A stretch of 64,000 nucleotides of DNA from Candidatus Manganitrophus morganii (GTDB lineage Bacteria; Nitrospirota; Nitrospiria; SBBL01; Manganitrophaceae). This document shows, piece after piece, positions 1 to 8,086 of this stretch (position 1 is its first letter; every line of letters starts with the position of its first letter). The notes beneath the pieces were generated by a model. The model saw only the letters and a list, made by a program, of their open reading frames with translations. It ran no database searches and was not told the origin of the DNA. A program made the position numbers and the translations under genes. The stretch is taken from positions 2,604,001-2,668,000 of the forward strand of contig JAJHOH010000001.1 of NCBI GenBank assembly GCA_021651055.1, read 5' to 3'.

Positions 1-1
1 A

Positions 2-46
2 GTCGAGAAAAAGCTCACGGCCAAACAGGCGAAGAAACTGAAATAG
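2..46 (+). CDS. C-terminal tail of an upstream gene (partial)
   Basis: The first bases are the last 14 codons and TAG stop of a gene that begins before the window. The tail is lysine-rich (ends KQAKKLK). It stops 7 bp before the acyltransferase gene, so the two are probably co-transcribed. In many bacteria cytidylate kinase precedes plsC/ispH/rpsA, but 14 residues are too few to identify the product. Confidence 0.55.
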   Translation, partial: VEKKLTAKQAKKLK

Positions 47-53
47 TTTCCAA

Positions 54-686
54 ATGATGCTTTATCGAATCGCGCATGTGGTGGTTTGGACCCTGGCGAG
101 GCTCTTTTTCCGGATCAGAGTGATCGGTGAGTCTTACGTTCCACGGGAAGGGGGGGTGATTGTCGCAGCCAATCACAACAGCTATTTTGATATTCCCCTT
201 CTCGGCTGTGTCCTCTCCCGCCGGGCCGACAACATTGCGAAGAGCGAGCTTTTCCGAAATCGGCTCCTCGCCGCCCTTTTCAGGACGCTCGGCGGATTTC
301 CGGTGCGGCGCGGGACAATCGATCGGCAGGCGATCGGCGAGGCGGTGCGGCGATTGAAAGCAGGGCATCTTCTGGCGATGTATCCGGAAGGAACACGCAG
401 TAAGGACGGCCGGCTCCAGTCTCCGAAGCCGGGGATCGGAATGATGGTGGCGCTCTCGGGGGTGAAGGTCATTCCGGCCTATATCGATGGAACTGCGCCG
501 GTCCGTCCCTTTCGGCGGGTGACGGTGGTCTTCGGCAAGCCGATCGATTTTAAGGGTCAAATTCAAGAGATTGAAAGGGTTGAAAAAGAAGGTATCAATC
601 CCAAAATACTTTATGCTACAATTTCACAGGAAATCATGAGCGAGATTGCGGCACTAGAACGGACATTGGCGGAGACCAATCGTTGA
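54..686 (+). CDS. plsC: 1-acyl-sn-glycerol-3-phosphate acyltransferase
   Basis: A 210-residue membrane-associated acyltransferase that converts lysophosphatidic acid to phosphatidic acid in phospholipid synthesis. The catalytic HX4D block is visible as NHNSYFD (His41, Asp46). The PlsC motif III appears as YPEGTRS near residues 110-116, where the Glu and Arg bind the glycerol phosphate. The N-terminus has a short hydrophobic segment (VVVWTLARLFF) that would anchor it to the inner membrane face. Length is typical of short PlsC proteins. The gene lies 7 bp after the preceding stop and 9 bp before ispH, so a plsC-ispH operon is likely. Confidence 0.93.
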   Translation: MMLYRIAHVVVWTLARLFFRIRVIGESYVPREGGVIVAANHNSYFDIPLLGCVLSRRADNIAKSELFRNRLLAALFRTLGGFPVRRGTIDRQAIGEAVRRLKAGHLLAMYPEGTRSKDGRLQSPKPGIGMMVALSGVKVIPAYIDGTAPVRPFRRVTVVFGKPIDFKGQIQEIERVEKEGINPKILYATISQEIMSEIAALERTLAETNR

Positions 687-695
687 GGGGTGGGG

Positions 696-1541
696 ATGGA
701 AATTTACGTTGCTGAAAATGCAGGCTTCTGTTTCGGGGTGAAGCGGGCGGTGAAGATGGCGTTCGACGCGGCCGAGAGCTATCAAGGAGAGGTCCATAGC
801 CTCGGGCCATTGATCCATAACCCGCAGGTCGTCGAACGGCTGGCACAAAAGGGGGTTCAAAAGGTCGAGCGTTTGGACCAGATTGAGAATGGAGTGGTCA
901 TTCTTCGATCGCACGGTGTTTCTTCCCCTCAAGTAGTCCAGGATGCCGAAGCACAGGGGCTGCACATCATCGACGCCACCTGTCCGTTTGTGACCAACGC
1001 GCAGCGATATGCAAAACAACTGGTCGATGAAGGATATCAGGTGGTGATGGTCGGGGATCGGAATCACCCCGAGTCTCAGAGCGTCCTCGGGCATGCCGGG
1101 GGAGAGATCCTGGTGACGGAGGATTTCGACGAGATCAAGCAGATGTTGAACCGGTTCACCCGGAAGCGATTGGGCATCATTTCCCAAACGACGCAAACCT
1201 ATGGAAAATTTTCTGAAATTGTAGTAAAATGCCTCCAAATCTGCGAAGAGGTCAAAATCTTCAACACCATCTGTTACGCTACCGAGGATCGCCAGACGGA
1301 GGCGCAGAGCCTTTCGGAAACGGTGGAAGTGATGGTGGTGGTGGGGGGAAAGAACTCCGCGAACACGACCCATCTGGCCGATATCTGCCGCGAAAAGGGG
1401 GTCCGGGTTTACCACGTTGAGACGGCGCAGGAGATCGATCGGCATTGGTTTGAAGGGGTTCAGAAGACCGGGGTGACGGCGGGGGCCTCAACGCCCGATT
1501 GGATTATTCAAGAGGTGATCAGTTATTTAAAAACGATTTAA
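696..1541 (+). CDS. ispH: 4-hydroxy-3-methylbut-2-enyl diphosphate reductase
   Basis: IspH (LytB) is the [4Fe-4S] enzyme that makes IPP and DMAPP in the last step of the MEP isoprenoid pathway. The three cluster-binding cysteines are present at about Cys12 (AGFCFGVKRA), Cys96 (DATCPFV) and Cys193 (NTICYAT). The substrate-binding SHGVSSP and SQTTQT motifs are also visible. I chose ATG 696 because GAGGGG sits about 5 bp upstream; an in-frame GTG at 690 is inside that ribosome site. Length (281 aa) is normal. The gene follows plsC by 9 bp. Confidence 0.95.
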   Translation: MEIYVAENAGFCFGVKRAVKMAFDAAESYQGEVHSLGPLIHNPQVVERLAQKGVQKVERLDQIENGVVILRSHGVSSPQVVQDAEAQGLHIIDATCPFVTNAQRYAKQLVDEGYQVVMVGDRNHPESQSVLGHAGGEILVTEDFDEIKQMLNRFTRKRLGIISQTTQTYGKFSEIVVKCLQICEEVKIFNTICYATEDRQTEAQSLSETVEVMVVVGGKNSANTTHLADICREKGVRVYHVETAQEIDRHWFEGVQKTGVTAGASTPDWIIQEVISYLKTI

Positions 1542-1551
1542 AGGAATCAGA

Positions 1552-1572
1552 GGCGGCCTCAGGCCGCCGTTT
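1552..1572 (+). terminator. Hairpin after ispH
   Basis: A perfect 7-bp GC stem (1552-1558 with 1562-1568, TCA loop) is followed by GTTT and a T-rich stretch, 10 bp after the ispH stop. It probably separates ispH from rpsA, although the T tract is short. Confidence 0.5.
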
Positions 1573-1678
1573 CCGTTGTTTGAGAAATGACCAATATAGA
1601 GGCCGGCATCGGAGGGCCTGATTCCACTCCGCACAGGCCGGCCGCTAAATTCGAAGAAGAGGGGAGAGAATAGTTTTT

Positions 1679-3427
1679 ATGGCAAAAGGAAAAAGAACGG
1701 TTTTTGATGCCGATGAGATGCTTGACTCCGAGAAGAGCCAGGAGCGGATGGAGCTTGAAGCGCTCTATGCCGAGACGTTCAAAAATCTCCAAGAGGGGAG
1801 CGTCGTAGAAGGGATCATCCTTTCCATTCAAGAAGACGGGATCATGGTCGATATCGGATATAAGTCCGAAGGGATGGTCGCCAGACAGGAATTCACCCCC
1901 GAAGAGATCGGCAAGCTCAAAGCGGGGGAGAAGATCCAGATCTACCTTGAAGAGCGGGAAGACTCCGAGGGAAACATTATCCTCTCGAAGGAAAAAGCCG
2001 ACCGGATGAAGATCTGGAAGGAGATCGAAGAGGTCTACCAGAAAGATGCCGTGATCGAAGGAAAGGTGATCTCCCGGATCAAGGGGGGGATGATCGTCGA
2101 TATCGGGGTCAAGGCGTTTTTACCCGGTTCTCAGATCGATCTTCGGCCGGTGCGCGATCTCGACCAGCTGATCGGAAAAACCTTTCCGATGAAGATCATC
2201 AAGATGAATCACCGCCGCGGCAACATCGTCGTTTCCCGCCGGGTTCTCCTGGAGGAGTCGCGCGATCGGAAGCGGCAGACGACCCTCTCCTCGCTCCAAG
2301 AGGGGCAGGTGGTCGAAGGGGTGGTGAAGAACATCACCGAATACGGCGCGTTTATCGATCTCGGCGGCATCGACGGTCTGCTGCACATCACCGACATGTC
2401 GTGGGGCCGGGTCGGCCATCCCTCCGAGCTTTTCATGGTGGGGGACAAGGTTTCGGTCGTCGTCCTCAAATACGACAAGGAGACCGGCCGGGTCTCGCTC
2501 GGCTACAAGCAGAAGATGCCCGATCCCTGGAGCCATGTCGAGGAGCGGTATCCGGTCGGAACCCGCATCACCGGCAAAGTGGTCAGCCTGACCGATTACG
2601 GCGCCTTCGTCGAGTTGGAGCCGGGGGTCGAAGGGCTGGTCCACATCTCGGAGATGTCGTGGGCGCATGAAGCGAAGCATCCGTCGAAGATCGTTTCGGT
2701 CAGCGATCGGGTCAACGCCGTCATCCTCAACGTCGATCGGAAGGGAAGAAAAATCTCGCTCGGTATGAAGCAGGTCGAGCCGAACCCCTGGAACGTCGTC
2801 GAGCAGCGTTATCCGCCGGGGGCGAAGATCACCGGCAAGGTCCGGAGCATCACCGACTTCGGCGTCTTTGTCGGCCTGGAAGAGGGAATCGACGGGCTGA
2901 TCCATATTTCCGATATCTCCTGGACCCGCCATGTCAAACATCCTTCGGAGGTCTTCAAAAAAGGACAGCCGATTGAAGCGGTCGTGCTGAAGGTCGATCG
3001 TGAGAAGGAGCGAATCTCGCTCGGCTTCAAGCAGCTGACCTCCGATCCATGGGAGACCGATATCCCGCAGAAATACAGGGTCGGCAGCGGTGTTCGTGGG
3101 AAGGTGACCAAAATTACCGACTTTGGGGTTTTCGTCGAGCTCGAAGAGAATGTGGAGGGCCTGATCCATATCAGCGAATCGGGGGTGGAAGCGCCCGCTC
3201 GCGTGGAGGATGTTTTCCACATCGGAAACGAGGTCGAAGCGAAGATCATCCGGATCGATACGGCGGAGAGAAAGATCGCCCTGTCGGTTCGAGAGCACCG
3301 GCGCGATTCGGACAAAGAAGCGGTCGACCGCTTCCATCACACGCAGGGAAAGCTCGATCAATCGATCGGGGCGGTTGCCAGCAAGATCACACGGCGGCAG
3401 AAAAACGACGAGGGAAAAGAGTCGTAA
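1679..3427 (+). CDS. rpsA: 30S ribosomal protein S1
   Basis: A 582-residue protein made of six consecutive S1 RNA-binding (OB-fold) repeats. The repeats recur about every 85-90 residues with signatures such as ITDFGVFVGL, GLIHISDISW and KVDREKERISLG. S1 binds the small ribosomal subunit and unwinds mRNA for translation initiation. Length and repeat number match typical bacterial S1. ATG 1679 is preceded by purine-rich GAAGAGGGGAGAG. It lies 137 bp after ispH behind a hairpin, and precedes sppA and an IHF-like gene, an rpsA-ihf neighbourhood known from other Gram-negative bacteria. Confidence 0.96.
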   Translation: MAKGKRTVFDADEMLDSEKSQERMELEALYAETFKNLQEGSVVEGIILSIQEDGIMVDIGYKSEGMVARQEFTPEEIGKLKAGEKIQIYLEEREDSEGNIILSKEKADRMKIWKEIEEVYQKDAVIEGKVISRIKGGMIVDIGVKAFLPGSQIDLRPVRDLDQLIGKTFPMKIIKMNHRRGNIVVSRRVLLEESRDRKRQTTLSSLQEGQVVEGVVKNITEYGAFIDLGGIDGLLHITDMSWGRVGHPSELFMVGDKVSVVVLKYDKETGRVSLGYKQKMPDPWSHVEERYPVGTRITGKVVSLTDYGAFVELEPGVEGLVHISEMSWAHEAKHPSKIVSVSDRVNAVILNVDRKGRKISLGMKQVEPNPWNVVEQRYPPGAKITGKVRSITDFGVFVGLEEGIDGLIHISDISWTRHVKHPSEVFKKGQPIEAVVLKVDREKERISLGFKQLTSDPWETDIPQKYRVGSGVRGKVTKITDFGVFVELEENVEGLIHISESGVEAPARVEDVFHIGNEVEAKIIRIDTAERKIALSVREHRRDSDKEAVDRFHHTQGKLDQSIGAVASKITRRQKNDEGKES

Positions 3428-3463
3428 GGTCCGAAGCCTTCCTCTCTTTCCAACCGGTTGAGA

Positions 3464-3495
3464 CGCCGGCGGAGGGTCTATGCTCTCCGCCGGCG
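3464..3495. terminator. Strong GC hairpin between rpsA and sppA
   Basis: An 11-bp perfect inverted repeat (3464-3474 with 3485-3495, 10-nt loop) starts 37 bp after the rpsA stop. No T run follows, so it may be a weak terminator or an mRNA-stabilising or processing structure. Confidence 0.5.
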
Positions 3496-3548
3496 GATCG
3501 GCGGAACCCTCCTCGAAAAGCGCTGCCCGTTTACCCCAAAATTAAACG

Positions 3549-4442
3549 ATGAATCGAAAATCAATTCTGATCGGCGGAATTTACTTTCTTCTCTTCCTCC
3601 TCCTCTTCTTCGCCTTTATGTTCTGGACCAGCCGTTACATCGACGGCGGGGAGGGAGCGGCGTGGGGGGGCGGAGATCGGATCGCCCTCATCCGTATTGA
3701 AGGGGTCATCGCCGATTCAAAAACCGTGGTCGAAGATCTGCGGCGCTACCACCGGGATGACAGTATCAAGGCGATTCTCATCCGAATCGACAGCCCCGGC
3801 GGCGCCGTGGTCCCCTCCCAAGAAATTTATGATGAGGTGAAGCGGATTCGCGACGCGGGAAAGAAAAGGATCGTCACCTCCATGGGGACGGTGGCCGCTT
3901 CCGGCGGCTATTATATCGCCGCCGCCTCGGAGAAAATCATCGCCAACCCCGGGACCCTCACCGGCAGCATCGGCGTCATTATGGAGCTGGTCAACGTCGA
4001 AGGGCTTCTTCAAAAAATCGGCGTGGAGGGAACGGTCATCAAGAGCGGAGAGAATAAAGATGTCGGCTCCCCCTTCCGGAAGATGACCGAGGAGGAGCGT
4101 GCGCTGCTGCAGAATGTGATGGACGACGTCCACGCGCAATTTATCGAAGCGGTCGCCGAAGGGCGCTCTCTCAAGATCGAGACGGTTCGTCCCTACGCCG
4201 ACGGGCGAATCTTTACCGGCCGCCAGGCGAAGGAGATCGGTCTGGTCGATGAGCTGGGGAACCTTCAGGATGCCATCCAGCGGACGGCGGAGCTGGCGGG
4301 GATTGAAGGGGAACCCCAGACAGTGGAGAAGCAGGAGCGGTCGACGTTATTTGAGTTTCTGCAAAACCGGTTTCTGGGAAAGTGGGAGGGGGCTCGCTTC
4401 CCGGGCGGTTCGGTCCGGCTGAACTATCTTTTCTCCTTCTAG
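3549..4442 (+). CDS. sppA: Signal peptide peptidase SppA (short form)
   Basis: A 297-residue S49-family protease that degrades cleaved signal peptides at the membrane. One N-terminal transmembrane segment (about residues 6-28) is followed by the peptidase domain. The nucleophile serine lies in GTVAASGGYY (about residue 118). The general-base lysine lies in the IKSGENKDVGSP block (about residues 165-170), the pattern of half-size SppA proteins as in Bacillus. Substrate-channel residues RIDSPGG are also present. The gene follows the rpsA hairpin by 53 bp and is 58 bp before the IHF-like gene. Confidence 0.93.
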   Translation: MNRKSILIGGIYFLLFLLLFFAFMFWTSRYIDGGEGAAWGGGDRIALIRIEGVIADSKTVVEDLRRYHRDDSIKAILIRIDSPGGAVVPSQEIYDEVKRIRDAGKKRIVTSMGTVAASGGYYIAAASEKIIANPGTLTGSIGVIMELVNVEGLLQKIGVEGTVIKSGENKDVGSPFRKMTEEERALLQNVMDDVHAQFIEAVAEGRSLKIETVRPYADGRIFTGRQAKEIGLVDELGNLQDAIQRTAELAGIEGEPQTVEKQERSTLFEFLQNRFLGKWEGARFPGGSVRLNYLFSF

Positions 4443-4500
4443 TCGATCGTCACGGTTCAGAGAGCCTGACCATCAAGGAACAATCCAGTCACATGGGGGG

Positions 4501-4785
4501 ATGATGACCAAAGCAGAACTGATCGAAAAAGTCGCGGAACATTACACCGTCCTGACCAAACGTCAGACGGAAATCCTGGTCAACACTTTCTTTGACAGTA
4601 TCAAAGAGGCGTTGGCCAAGGGGGACAAGATCGAGATCCGGGGGTTTGGAAGCTTCCGGCTCCGGCACCGAAGAATGCGAGAGGGGCGAAACCCGAAGAC
4701 CGGCGCATTGGTCTCGGTCCCCGAGAAGAAGGTTCCCTTCTTCAAGGCCGGAAAAGAGCTGAAGGAACTGGTCGACCGGGGATAA
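4501..4785 (+). CDS. HU/IHF-family DNA-bending protein (IHF beta-like)
   Basis: A 94-residue nucleoid protein. The N-terminus (MTKAELIEKVAE) resembles IHF beta. The DNA-binding arm with the conserved Gly-Phe-Gly-Ser-Phe and R-NP-TG signatures (GFGSF, RNPKTG) is intact, and KKVPFFKAGKELKE closes the fold. It would dimerise and bend DNA. Two consecutive ATGs (4501, 4504) follow a GGGGGG ribosome site. Whether it acts as a homodimeric HU or as an IHF subunit cannot be told here, because no partner is in the window. Confidence 0.93.
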   Translation: MMTKAELIEKVAEHYTVLTKRQTEILVNTFFDSIKEALAKGDKIEIRGFGSFRLRHRRMREGRNPKTGALVSVPEKKVPFFKAGKELKELVDRG

Positions 4786-4793
4786 CCGGTTTT
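4775..4793 (+). terminator. Short terminator at the end of the IHF-like gene
   Basis: A 5-bp inverted repeat (ACCGG with CCGGT) overlaps the stop codon and is followed by TTT. It sits in the convergent gap before the beta-helix gene. The stem is short, so confidence is limited. Confidence 0.4.
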
Positions 4794-4877
4794 CCGTTCT
4801 GCGAGACTTGATCTTCTTTTCAATGATCTCTTCCCGACTTCTCCTTGTCTCTTCTCTCCCGATCCCTTTAATGAATC

Positions 4878-5882
4878 CTATCCGCAAGGGAGCGCAGCGA
4901 TCCCGGCGCCGGTGGTATCGATGATTCCGGCGCCGTTGTCGACGGCGTCGATCCCGTCCGGATTGAGATGATCCCACAAGTTATTCCGGGCAAAAATCGT
5001 ATTATTATCGTTATTGATGAGGTCGCCCGCGGGATTGCAGCTGAGCGTGTTGGCGCCGTCGCTCCTTCCCCCGCCCCCGAGATCGGGGTTCGATTGTCCG
5101 TCGACCACCACCCCTCCTCCCGGATTGCCCGTTACCTGGTTTTGACGGAGCGCCGGACCGGCATTTACGATTTGGACACCGATCCCCGGATCTCCTGTGT
5201 TGCTCTGGATCGTATTCTGTTCGATCCGACTTGAATCCCCCAACATCGATTGAATCCCGATCGTATTCCCGCTGAAGGTATTGTTCGAGATGGAGACGTT
5301 GCTTGAAATGAGCCGCGCGCCGGTTTCGTTGTTTGTGAACTGAACGTTGCTGATCTCTCCGTTGACCCCCTCCGCGACCACACCGACCTCTCCGTCGCTT
5401 CGAACGGTCAACCGGGAAATTGCCGCCCCCTCGGTGAGGATCATCGCCGCCTGGAAAGCGCCGGCGGACGCGCTGGTGTGGGCGCCGCTTCCCTGAATCA
5501 CCGTCCCCTGGGCTGCGCCGGTCGGCTCTCCGACGAGCGAGACCCCCTCCTTGATCCGGAGGGGGAAGCGCTCGCCGGGATCGGTCGGAAGTCCGCTGCT
5601 GCCGGGCCGATAGGTCCCCGCCGCCACCTGAACGGTATCTCCTTGGTCTGCGGCATTCAGCGCGTGTGTAATCGTTGCGAAGGGGGAGTCGGCGGTGCCG
5701 GGCTGGAGGTCGCTTCCTCCCTGAGAAGAGGGAGCGACGAAGTAGGTCCGGGGGATGCGGATCGATTGGTCTCCGCCGCCGTCCGGGCAGGCGGTGAGAA
5801 GGAGGGAGAAAAAGAGGAGCGGGAGGACGAAGAGGAGATTTAAGAAAGTTTTGCGGCCAGCGTTTCGATGAGGGTCGATAAT
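4878..5882 (-). CDS. Right-handed beta-helix lipoprotein, start uncertain
   Basis: The frame encodes a parallel beta-helix (pectate-lyase-fold) surface protein with Asn-rich rungs (NNTFSGNTIGIQ, NTIQSNTGDP). The first canonical start is GTG 5627. However, the open frame continues upstream and contains a clear lipoprotein signal: a basic RKTF stretch, a Leu/Phe-rich core and the lipobox LLTAC near 5775. It then reads FVAPSSQGG and SPFATITHALNAAD, typical of beta-helix entry. No ATG, GTG or TTG exists in frame between the lipobox and deep into hisS. ATT at 5882-5880 after GGAGGAG is one possible rare start; a sequencing indel is another. It follows hisS on the minus strand, probably as an operon. 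Confidence 0.7.
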   Translation of the reverse strand: MIDPHRNAGRKTFLNLLFVLPLLFFSLLLTACPDGGGDQSIRIPRTYFVAPSSQGGSDLQPGTADSPFATITHALNAADQGDTVQVAAGTYRPGSSGLPTDPGERFPLRIKEGVSLVGEPTGAAQGTVIQGSGAHTSASAGAFQAAMILTEGAAISRLTVRSDGEVGVVAEGVNGEISNVQFTNNETGARLISSNVSISNNTFSGNTIGIQSMLGDSSRIEQNTIQSNTGDPGIGVQIVNAGPALRQNQVTGNPGGGVVVDGQSNPDLGGGGRSDGANTLSCNPAGDLINNDNNTIFARNNLWDHLNPDGIDAVDNGAGIIDTTGAGIAALPCG

Positions 5883-7096
5883 GGGATCTCCTCCTGCGCC
5901 TTGGTCGACATGTTCCGCAGAATCGCTTTTCCCTGCGTCATTTCGTTTTCGCCGACAATCAAGACATACGCCGCCCCCAACCGGTCGGCCCGTTTCATCT
6001 GGCTCTTCAGGCCGATCGCGTCGTTCCCCATCTCGCTCCGGATATTCTTCCGCCGGAGGGCCAGAAGAAGCGGGAAAAGCGCCGCGCCGGCCGCCTTCCC
6101 CAACGGGGCGAGAAAAAGCTGGAGGCGCGAAGTGGGAACCAATGCCGGATCGATCAACTGGACCAGCCGCTCCACCCCGATGGCGAAGCCGATGGCCGGC
6201 GTCGGCGGTCCGCCGAGCGCTTCGACCAGGCCGTCGTAACGTCCTCCGGCGGCGACCGCGTTCTGTGCGCCGAGTTTATTGGTCGTCAGCTCGAAGGCGG
6301 TTTTGGTATAGTAGTCGAGTCCCCGCACCAGATGCGGCTGGATTTGATAGGGAATCGCGAGTTGGTCGAGCCCCTCCTGAACGGCCTTGAAGTGCTCCCG
6401 GCATTCGGCGCAGAGGTGGTCAATAGGTGAAGGAGCGTTCCGGGCGATTGCTTTGCAAGCCTCCTTTTTACAGTCGAGGATGCGGAGCGGATTGGTCTTA
6501 AAGCGCCGCCGGCAATCTTCGCAGAGATCCGGAAGATACTTCTCGAAATAAGATTGCAATGCCGCGCGATAGGTCGGCCGGCAGACCGGGCAGCCGAGGG
6601 AGTTGATCTCCAGCGTCAGGTCGGTCACCTGCATCCGCTCGAAGAAGCGGGTCAGCAGCGAGAGGAGCTCCACATCCTGGCGCGGATCGATATCGCCGAT
6701 GATCTCCGCGCCGATCTGGTGGAACTGGCGGAGGCGGCCCGCTTGAGGCCGCTCGTGCCGGAACATGGGGCCGATGTAGTAGAGCTTCGAGAGGGGAATT
6801 TTTTCGCTGAGGTGATGCTCCAGATAAGCGCGGACAACCGAAGCGGTCCCTTCGGGACGGAGGGTGACTTTCTTTCCGTCCCAATCTTCAAACGTGTACA
6901 TCTCTTTTTCGACGATGTCGGTGGCTTCGCCGATGCTTCGGGTGAAGAGCTCGGTGTTTTCGAGAATGGGGGTCCGGATGTGGGAGAAGCCGAAGACGTT
7001 GAAGGTTTCGTGCGCGGTCGATTCGACCCAGAGCCAGCGGTCGGATTCCTCCGGAAGAATGTCTTTGAAGCCTCTCAACGATGCGAATTTGGCCAT
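5840..7096 (-). CDS. hisS: Histidyl-tRNA synthetase
   Basis: A 418-residue class II aminoacyl-tRNA synthetase that charges tRNA-His. Motif 2 is visible (GPMFRHERPQAGR), as are the histidine-specific signatures LVRGLDYYTKT and GGRYDGL, and a C-terminal anticodon-binding domain (YVLIVGENE region). Length is normal. The ATG at 7096 lies about 27 bp from the -10 box of a good divergent promoter. The 3' end overlaps the probable beginning of the beta-helix lipoprotein frame. Confidence 0.96.
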   Translation of the reverse strand: MAKFASLRGFKDILPEESDRWLWVESTAHETFNVFGFSHIRTPILENTELFTRSIGEATDIVEKEMYTFEDWDGKKVTLRPEGTASVVRAYLEHHLSEKIPLSKLYYIGPMFRHERPQAGRLRQFHQIGAEIIGDIDPRQDVELLSLLTRFFERMQVTDLTLEINSLGCPVCRPTYRAALQSYFEKYLPDLCEDCRRRFKTNPLRILDCKKEACKAIARNAPSPIDHLCAECREHFKAVQEGLDQLAIPYQIQPHLVRGLDYYTKTAFELTTNKLGAQNAVAAGGRYDGLVEALGGPPTPAIGFAIGVERLVQLIDPALVPTSRLQLFLAPLGKAAGAALFPLLLALRRKNIRSEMGNDAIGLKSQMKRADRLGAAYVLIVGENEMTQGKAILRNMSTKAQEEIPLSTLIETLAAKLS

Positions 7097-7122
7097 CTCA
7101 TCATCCCTAAAACTTAAGGGAC

Positions 7123-7151
7123 ACTATAACGTTGAGGCCTTTTGAAGTCAA
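7123..7151 (-). promoter_or_regulatory. Sigma70-type promoter of hisS
   Basis: Reading the minus strand, TTGACT is followed after exactly 17 bp by TATAGT, about 27 bp upstream of the hisS ATG. Both boxes are near consensus. It is divergent from the Crp/Fnr-gene promoter about 40 bp away. Confidence 0.75.
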
Positions 7152-7192
7152 GGAGAAGCGCGGAGTTGGAGCATTCATAATTGTAATTTCCC

Positions 7193-7221
7193 TTGCCTCC
7201 TCTCGAAAGGAGCGCTATACT
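7193..7221 (+). promoter_or_regulatory. Sigma70-type promoter of the Crp/Fnr gene
   Basis: TTGCCT and TATACT are separated by exactly 17 bp. The TTG that a gene finder might take as a start (7193) is the -35 box, which supports ATG 7268 as the real start. Confidence 0.75.
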
Positions 7222-7267
7222 ACGCTTCGGCATTTTTCCTTCCATGTTTTACCCGGAGTTTCGACGT

Positions 7268-7957
7268 ATGACGGATGATCGGCAGCTCGTGCTGCGGCAT
7301 GTTCCTTTTTTTCAGGATCTCTCTGCGGAGGAGCTCGCGAAGTTGGCCCCTTTGCTCAGGGAGACGAGTTATCGGAAAAATGAGGTTCTCTTCCGGACGA
7401 ACGATCCGGGGAACACCCTTTATATCTTACGGTCGGGGCGGGTCAAGGTCACCTTGACCGACCGGCACGGGCGGGAGGTGATCCTTCGGGTCTTGCAGCC
7501 GGGAGAGATTTTCGGAGAGATGGCGGTGCTGGATGGATATCCCCGCTCCGCGACAGTGACCGCCTTGGAGAAGAGCTACGCCGCCACCCTCGACCGCGAC
7601 TCGTTTCTTCGGTTCATTCAGAGTCATCCCCAGTGGTCGCTGAAGATGCTCGCCACGATGAGCCGCCGGCTCCGGAAAGCGAACGAGCGGATCAGCTCCG
7701 CCATCCTCTCGGATGCCCACGGCAAGGTGAGCCGGGTCCTCCTCGACCTGATCCCCGAAGGGGAATGGGAAGGGAAGCGAGAGGGAATCCGGGTGCGGCT
7801 GGCGCTCACCCGGCAGCAGTTGGCGGCAATGGCCGGCGTCACGCGCGAGACCTTCATCCGGGTTCTGAAAGAGTTCGAGCGCGCCGGATCGATCCGGACC
7901 GAGGGAAAAGAGATCATTATCCTGAAGCAGGCCGACCTCAGCCGCGAGATTTTCTAG
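7268..7957 (+). CDS. Crp/Fnr-family transcriptional regulator
   Basis: A 229-residue regulator with an N-terminal cyclic-nucleotide-binding beta-barrel (about residues 10-120, with the phosphate-binding-cassette-like GEIFGEMAVLDGYPRSATV) and a C-terminal winged helix (LTRQQLAAMAGVTRETFIRVLKEFE recognition helix region). The GE--GE-A--D--PRSA pattern is compatible with cyclic nucleotide binding. There are no Fnr-type N-terminal cysteines, so it is not an iron-sulfur oxygen sensor. ATG 7268 is chosen over TTG 7193, which is the -35 box. GGAG lies about 11 bp upstream. It stands alone between hisS and the FG-GAP genes. Confidence 0.9.
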   Translation: MTDDRQLVLRHVPFFQDLSAEELAKLAPLLRETSYRKNEVLFRTNDPGNTLYILRSGRVKVTLTDRHGREVILRVLQPGEIFGEMAVLDGYPRSATVTALEKSYAATLDRDSFLRFIQSHPQWSLKMLATMSRRLRKANERISSAILSDAHGKVSRVLLDLIPEGEWEGKREGIRVRLALTRQQLAAMAGVTRETFIRVLKEFERAGSIRTEGKEIIILKQADLSREIF

Positions 7958-8086
7958 TTCTCCGCGAAGGACCCAAGATGACAAAAGTCCGGTCTAAGTC
8001 TCTCCCGTTTTTAGATGGACAGAAGGGCCCTCTCCTCCTAGAGTAGAAACAGCTTCATCCGGTTTTCACTTGCTTGTAATAGGAAT

